From NCBI GenBank assembly GCA_964195005.1, contig CAXMOO010000163.1, forward strand, positions 1 to 9,943: 9,943 nt of DNA, read 5' to 3'. The position numbers and the translations under genes are program-made. The notes beneath the pieces are model-generated. The model saw only the letters and a list, made by a program, of their open reading frames with translations, was not told the origin of the DNA and did no database searches. This document shows, piece by piece, positions 6,862 to 9,943 of the stretch; position 1 is the stretch's first letter, and each line of letters opens with the position of its first letter. This DNA is from JAUXLW01 sp964195005 (GTDB lineage: Bacteria > Actinomycetota > Acidimicrobiia > Spongiisociales > SHLN01).

Positions 6862-6886
6862 ACCCCTCCCGTGAAACGGGAGGGGT
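6862..6886. terminator. Second perfect hairpin (11-bp stem) after ygeW
   Basis: ACCCCTCCCGT (6862-6872) and ACGGGAGGGGT (6876-6886) pair exactly around a GAA loop, one base after the first hairpin. No T tract follows. It sits in the convergent gap between ygeW and pyrB and could serve both strands. Its CCCCTCC/GGAGGGG arms recur around 8854-8895, so it may instead be a copy of a dispersed palindromic repeat. Confidence 0.5.
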
Positions 6887-7128
6887 CACGGGGTGGAGTG
6901 CGCCCAACAACGGCGCGACGACGAGACATCGAACGAGTTCACCTCACCGAAGCAAGACCGCCTTAAGCAACGCCACAGGACGATTCGCTGGTGGGCCGCG
7001 ATGGCTCCCGGACGGATGAGCCGCGACGGCTCCCGGAATGCCCGCCCCTCCTCAAGCTCCCAACAGAAATAGAGGGCCGTGCAAGATGTCTATATCGGCC
7101 ATGGACGCATCGTCGCGGTCGTTGTGCC
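6887..7128. other. Non-coding convergent gap between ygeW and pyrB
   Basis: The sequence from the second hairpin to the pyrB stop shows no gene with a plausible start, Shine-Dalgarno and recognisable product. It contains a direct repeat (listed separately) and a small GCGCC/GGCGC stem at 6900-6916. No convincing intrinsic terminator for the leftward pyrB was seen. Confidence 0.5.
6995..7037. repeat. Two-copy 18-bp direct repeat
   Basis: The 18-mer GCCGCGATGGCTCCCGGA (6995-7012) recurs at 7020-7037 with one change (T to C), a period of 25 bases. It lies in the non-coding gap. Its function is not known. Confidence 0.7.
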
Positions 7129-8106
7129 TCAAGCCTTGCCGAGCACCAGAGCGAGGAGGGCCATGCGCACGTACATGCCGTACTCCATTTGTCGGAAGTA
7201 GGCGGCCCGGGGGTCCTCATCGACATCTGGGTTGATCTCCCCCACCCGCGGCAGCGGATGCATCAGAGCCATCTTGTCCTTGGCGTGAGTCATCGTCTCC
7301 GGCGTTATGACGTACGAGTCCTTGACGGCCTCATAGTCGGCGGGGTTCTCGAACCTCTCCTTTTGGATCCTGGTCACGTAGAGAACGTCTGTCTCCCCCA
7401 GCACGCTGTCGAGGTCAGTGGTCTCGTGCTGGGTGATCCCGGCCTCGTCGATCTCCTTCACGAGAACTTCGGGCATGCGCAAGGCCAAGGGTGAGACGTA
7501 GTTGATGCGGACATCGAAGAGGGTGAGGAGCTTGGCAAGGGAATGCACTGTGCGCCCGTACTTCAGGTCGCCGAGCATGGTGACGGTGAGCCCGTCGATG
7601 GTGCCCATCTCCTCTCCGATGGTGTAGACGTCGAGCAATGCCTGGGTGGGATGCTCACCAGGCCCATCCCCGGCGTTGATAATCGGTTTGGTGGCGGCGT
7701 AAGCGGCTTCGGCAGCCGAGCCCTGCTCGGGATGGCGGAGCACTATGGCATCAGAGTATTGCTCGAGAGTCCGCACCGTGTCGCGCAAGGACTCGCCTTT
7801 CGACACCGAGCTGAACGTGACATTGTTGATCTGGATGACGCTGCCGCCGAGACGCTCGATGGCAGCCACAAACGACGACGAGGTCCGGGTGGAAGGCTCA
7901 TAGAAGAGATTGGTGAGCACCTTCCCTTTGAGCAGATCAAATGTGCCCACCCGGTGGACCATCTCGCTCATCTCGTGAGCGACTTCGAAGATCTTCTCCA
8001 GATCGTCCCTTTTGAACTGCGACACCGAAAGAATGTCCACGCCGAAGAATCGCGGGTCGCGCTTCTCACCAAAGGGCAGATGTTCGGTAGGGCGCCTGAT
8101 CGTCAT
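7129..8106 (-). CDS. pyrB: Aspartate carbamoyltransferase catalytic chain
   Basis: PyrB catalyses carbamoyl phosphate + L-aspartate to N-carbamoyl-aspartate, the first committed step of pyrimidine synthesis. All active-site blocks are intact: PSTRTSSSF (71-79), SKGES (102-106), LRH (123-125), NAGDGPGEHPTQ (144-155), GDLKYGRTVHSL (179-190), TRIQKER (245-251) and HPLPR (283-287). Its 325 residues include an N-terminal extension of about 20 residues relative to the shortest PyrBs. Motif spelling such as SKGES and TRIQKERF resembles the ATCase domain of eukaryotic CAD. The ATG at 8106 has AAGGAGA (8114-8120) 7 bases upstream. No pyrI, pyrC or carAB adjoins it within the window, so it stands as a single gene convergent with ygeW. 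Its leader carries an intrinsic terminator. Confidence 0.96.
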   Translation of the reverse strand: MTIRRPTEHLPFGEKRDPRFFGVDILSVSQFKRDDLEKIFEVAHEMSEMVHRVGTFDLLKGKVLTNLFYEPSTRTSSSFVAAIERLGGSVIQINNVTFSSVSKGESLRDTVRTLEQYSDAIVLRHPEQGSAAEAAYAATKPIINAGDGPGEHPTQALLDVYTIGEEMGTIDGLTVTMLGDLKYGRTVHSLAKLLTLFDVRINYVSPLALRMPEVLVKEIDEAGITQHETTDLDSVLGETDVLYVTRIQKERFENPADYEAVKDSYVITPETMTHAKDKMALMHPLPRVGEINPDVDEDPRAAYFRQMEYGMYVRMALLALVLGKA

Positions 8107-8124
8107 CTATCCGTCTCCTTGTTT

Positions 8125-8153
8125 CAAGAAAAACACCGCCCCGGAGGCGGTGT
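8125..8153 (-). terminator. Intrinsic terminator in the pyrB leader (probable attenuator)
   Basis: Read leftward, ACACCGCC (8153-8146), a 5-base loop and GGCGGTGT (8140-8133) form a perfect 8-bp GC-rich stem followed by a T-rich tract (TTTTCTT, 8132-8126). It lies just upstream of the pyrB Shine-Dalgarno, and no leftward gene ends before it, so it most plausibly stops transcription within the pyrB leader. A GGCGCGGT at 8213-8206 could pair imperfectly with the 5' arm as an antiterminator (inference). Confidence 0.75.
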
Positions 8154-8189
8154 ACCCACATTGGATGGTGACTCGGTTCATCGGTGGAG

Positions 8190-8195
8190 AACATA
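8190..8195 (-). promoter_or_regulatory. Possible pyrB -10 element
   Basis: TATGTT on the minus strand (8195-8190) fits the TANNNT -10 pattern and would give a leader of about 78 nt that includes the terminator at 8125-8153. No good -35 is seen at the right distance, so this is a weak by-eye call. Confidence 0.3.
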
Positions 8196-8218
8196 GTCGA
8201 ACTACCGCGCCAACCTCT

Positions 8219-8237
8219 AACTCTTCCTACAAGAGTT
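8219..8237. other. Small hairpin AACTCTT/AAGAGTT
   Basis: A perfect 7-bp stem with a 5-base loop (8219-8225, 8231-8237) lies in the gap between pyrB and the DUF559 gene, followed on the plus strand by TTCG. It is AT-rich and weak. It could be an upstream element of the pyrB leader region, or chance. Confidence 0.3.
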
Positions 8238-8311
8238 TTCGCGACATGGGTCCGTCCGACACAAAACGAACCGCGGTCACCTCCACCACGAAGTGAGGGA
8301 GGCCGGGAGGG

Positions 8312-8327
8312 GGTGGTGCTCACCACC
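8312..8327. repeat. Palindrome in repeat-like sequence upstream of the DUF559 gene
   Basis: GGTGGTG-CT-CACCACC is a perfect inverted repeat. It sits within GC-rich, purine/pyrimidine-biased sequence (about 8278-8330) that in one frame reads as a low-complexity Pro/Arg/Gly peptide, more like an intergenic repeat than protein. Confidence 0.5.
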
Positions 8328-8402
8328 GGCGACCTGACAAAGCCCAAACACGAGTCGAGGAGTGAACCAGGCACCCTTCCCGGCGCGGACCCATTGAACT
8401 CG

Positions 8403-8774
8403 ATGCACGGGCCCCATATACATCGCATGGTGGCACGTCGCATTCACCCCGAGCAGCGTGAGCAGCTGCGTTACCTGCGAGCCAACATGACCGGCGCCGA
8501 AAAAGACCTCTGGTATCGACTCAACCGCAACCAACTGGGCGTGCACTTCCGGCGACAGCATCCGATCGGTCACTACGTCGTCGACTTCGCCGCGGTCCGT
8601 CCCCGGCTGGTTGTCGAAGTCGATGGCCCCACCCATATCCACCCGACGCGCGAGGTGCTGCGTGAAAAGGAGATCATTGATCGCGGTTGGCGGATCGTTC
8701 GCTTTTGGAATGAAGAAGTGTTCTCTGATCTCGACGCCGTGGTGGAGAAGATCAAATTTCACCTCGATACCTGA
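8403..8774 (+). CDS. DUF559 (Vsr-like / PD-(D/E)XK fold) endonuclease-domain protein
   Basis: From the ATG at 8403 the product is 123 residues, the normal size for solitary DUF559 proteins. The domain runs from about residue 18: LRYLRANMTGAEKDLWYRL (22-40), GVHFRRQHPIGHYVVDFAA (46-64), VVEVDGPTHIH (70-80), RGWRIVRFWNEEV (94-106). D61, E72 and D74 are candidate catalytic acids of a Vsr/restriction-endonuclease-like fold. The frame stays open back to a GTG at 8184, which would add 73 residues of low-complexity Pro/Arg/Gly and lies over palindromic repeats. I therefore prefer 8403 (or ATG 8427). Neither start has a clear Shine-Dalgarno. No methyltransferase or other restriction partner is nearby. 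Biological role and DNA specificity are unknown. Confidence 0.85.
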   Translation: MHGPHIHRMVARRIHPEQREQLRYLRANMTGAEKDLWYRLNRNQLGVHFRRQHPIGHYVVDFAAVRPRLVVEVDGPTHIHPTREVLREKEIIDRGWRIVRFWNEEVFSDLDAVVEKIKFHLDT

Positions 8775-8777
8775 CCA

Positions 8778-8820
8778 CACGGCAGTGGTTAAGGACCGAC
8801 TCCTCACCCACCCTGCCGTG
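8778..8820. other. Inverted repeat after the DUF559 gene
   Basis: CACGGCAG (8778-8785) and CTGCCGTG (8813-8820) are exact 8-bp inverted copies separated by 27 bases, starting just after the DUF559 stop (8772-8774). There is no T tract. It may mark an mRNA end or an element boundary. Confidence 0.35.
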
Positions 8821-8853
8821 CCCACGCCGCTGTTGGGAACCACCCTCCCCGTA

Positions 8854-8935
8854 CCCCTCCCACTCCGCTCCGAAGACTCCGCTCCGCAGGAGGGGACACA
8901 TGCTCCCACCCTCCGCTCCGAAGACTCCGCTCCGC
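8854..8935. repeat. Tandem pair of 25-bp repeats made of ACTCCGCTCCG units
   Basis: An identical 25-base unit occurs at 8863-8887 and 8911-8935 (period 48). In the first copy the 11-mer ACTCCGCTCCG appears twice, separated by AAG (8862-8872, 8876-8886). This copy is enclosed by CCCCTCC (8854-8860) and GGAGGGG (8889-8895), so the whole can fold as a capped hairpin. The second copy is followed by GGGAAGGGAG. It looks like a dispersed palindromic repeat family located between DUF559 and treS. Confidence 0.75.
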
Positions 8936-8955
8936 GGGAAGGGAGTCCCAGCAGC

Positions 8956-8961
8956 TAGCTT
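8956..8961 (+). promoter_or_regulatory. Leaderless-type -10 element for treS
   Basis: TAGCTT matches the TANNNT -10 pattern and ends 6 bases before the treS ATG (8968), the spacing at which transcription would begin at the A of the start codon. No Shine-Dalgarno exists within 15 bases of the ATG. Together these fit a leaderless transcript, common in actinobacteria. No clear -35 is visible. Confidence 0.5.
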
Positions 8962-8967
8962 GCCCGC

Positions 8968-9943
8968 ATGTGGTACCAGAACGCCACCTTCTACGAGATC
9001 CCGGTCCATGCGTTCTACGACTCGAACGGCGATGGGCTCGGTGACATCGCCGGCATTACCGCCAAACTCGACTATCTGCAATGGCTGGGCGTCGACTGCC
9101 TGTGGATTCTTCCCTTCTACCCCTCGCCGATGGTGGACGGCGGATATGACGTCAGCGACCTGACCGGCGTTCGGGCAGAGTTTGGAACGATCGACGATGT
9201 TCGTGAACTACTGGCGGAGGCTCATGCTCGCGACATGCGGGTGATCGGGGACGTGGTCGTGAACCACACGAGTGACCAGCACCCGTGGTTCCAGGAGGCT
9301 CGTCGGCCCGGCTCGCCAAAGCGCGATTGGTACGTGTGGAGCGACACGCCCGAGCGATACGCGGATGCCCGGGTCATCTTCATCGACACTCAAGACTCCA
9401 ACTGGACCTGGGATGACGTCGCGGGTGCCTATTACTGGCATCGCTTCTACGCAGAACAGCCCGACCTGAACTTCGACAACCCCGAGGTCAGGGGAGCCGT
9501 CAAGGATGTCATCCGGTTCTGGCTCGATCTGGGATTCGACGGGCTGCGCATGGATGCCATCCCATATCTCTACGAGCGGGAGGGAACTATCTGCGAGAAC
9601 CTCCCCGAGACCCATGCCTTCCTCAAAGAGCTCAGGACGATCTTCGACGACGAGTACGAAGACCGAATGATGATCGCCGAGGCCAACCAACCTCCCGTGG
9701 ATGTGGTCGCTTACTTCGCAGAAGGCGACGAGTGTCATATGGCCTATCACTTCCCGCTCATGCCGACGCTCTACATGGCTCTCAAACGCCAGGTGACCGG
9801 CGACATCGAGGAGGCCCTGGCGGCAACGCCTCCGATTCCGGCCACCTGCCAATGGGGGTTTTTTCTCCGCAACCACGATGAGCTGACCCTCGAGATGGTG
9901 ACGGAAGAGGATCGTCAGTTCATGTATGAGCAATACGCGCCCG
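8968..9943 (+). CDS. treS: Trehalose synthase (maltose alpha-D-glucosyltransferase), N-terminal part, cut by window edge
   Basis: TreS (GH13 family) isomerises maltose and trehalose in the cytoplasm and can feed maltose to the maltokinase/GlgE glycogen route. The first 325 codons are present with no stop; full-length TreS is about 550-600 residues, or longer when fused to maltokinase. The (beta/alpha)8 barrel motifs are all visible: DVVVNH (95-100), GLRMDAIPYLY with nucleophile D196, IAEANQ with acid/base E238, and FLRNHDEL with D304. TreS-type signatures include NHTSDQHPWF (99-108), FIDTQDSNWTWD (138-149), YYWHRFYAEQPDLN (155-168) and CENLPETH (209-216). The ATG at 8968 begins with the typical WYQNATFYE. 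It is probably unrelated in function to the carbamoyl module. It starts 32 bases after a repeat pair and seems to have its own promoter. Confidence 0.95.
   Translation, partial: MWYQNATFYEIPVHAFYDSNGDGLGDIAGITAKLDYLQWLGVDCLWILPFYPSPMVDGGYDVSDLTGVRAEFGTIDDVRELLAEAHARDMRVIGDVVVNHTSDQHPWFQEARRPGSPKRDWYVWSDTPERYADARVIFIDTQDSNWTWDDVAGAYYWHRFYAEQPDLNFDNPEVRGAVKDVIRFWLDLGFDGLRMDAIPYLYEREGTICENLPETHAFLKELRTIFDDEYEDRMMIAEANQPPVDVVAYFAEGDECHMAYHFPLMPTLYMALKRQVTGDIEEALAATPPIPATCQWGFFLRNHDELTLEMVTEEDRQFMYEQYAP

Noticed and set aside
7079..7140. Short plus-strand stretch reading VQDVYIGHGRIVAVV, like the start of an amidohydrolase
   Set aside because: Only about 15 codons match the general pattern and they follow a stop and run into pyrB; too short to call a gene remnant.
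8066..8194. 42-codon frame as a pyrB leader peptide
   Set aside because: It crosses the terminator, as in E. coli pyrBI, but has no Shine-Dalgarno and its ATG overlaps the only -10-like element, so it is not called as a gene.
7543..8196. 217-codon plus-strand frame opposite pyrB
   Set aside because: Antisense to canonical pyrB; no domain recognised.
8277..8909. 210-codon minus-strand frame opposite DUF559
   Set aside because: Its ends are translated repeats and its centre is the complement of the DUF559 domain.
9208..9933. 241-codon minus-strand frame opposite treS
   Set aside because: Antisense to an intact GH13 catalytic domain; no motif support.
1..9943. CRISPR arrays, tRNA or rRNA genes, insertion sequences
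   Set aside because: No regularly spaced repeats with unique spacers, no tRNA- or rRNA-like sequence, and no transposase-like product was seen.

Overview
The window is GC-rich and gene-dense. Short intergenic gaps, a TTG and a GTG start, overlapping stop/start codons and a leaderless-looking TANNNT promoter suggest a high-GC bacterium, possibly an actinobacterial lineage such as Acidimicrobiia, or Chloroflexota. No rRNA or taxon-specific marker is present, so this placement is tentative.

Layout. Positions 1-6836 form a divergent catabolic-looking module around one promoter region (5006-5114). Leftward runs a tightly packed operon of an aspartate-transcarbamylase-like enzyme with altered active-site motifs, carbamate kinase (arcC), a zinc-ribbon threonine-synthase-like PLP enzyme, a second large fold-type II PLP enzyme with a TrpB-like HK motif, and an EamA/DMT transporter cut by the window edge. 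Rightward runs a GntR/HutC regulator followed by a knotted YgeW-type carbamoyltransferase. The shared promoter region holds a palindrome that is a good candidate operator for the regulator. Two perfect hairpins follow ygeW.

Positions 6887-8200 hold a lone canonical aspartate transcarbamylase (pyrB), convergent with ygeW. Its leader contains a textbook intrinsic terminator just upstream of the ribosome binding site, which suggests attenuation. Positions 8200-8967 hold a solitary DUF559 (Vsr-like fold) gene bordered by palindromic and direct repeats. From 8968 to the edge is the first part of trehalose synthase (treS).

How the genes may work together (inference). Carbamate kinase run in the catabolic direction makes ATP from carbamoyl phosphate. 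Two transcarbamylases that are not standard PyrB or ArgF could supply carbamoyl phosphate by phosphorolysis of ureido (carbamoyl-amino) compounds, and the two PLP enzymes could then deaminate or cleave the freed amino acid. This resembles in logic the E. coli YgeW/YgeX/YqeA purine-breakdown cluster. However, none of ygeX, ygeY, ssnA, hydA, ygfK or xdhD is in the window, and the PLP enzymes are not YgeX. The ureido substrate is unknown, and this module is the most interesting part of the window.
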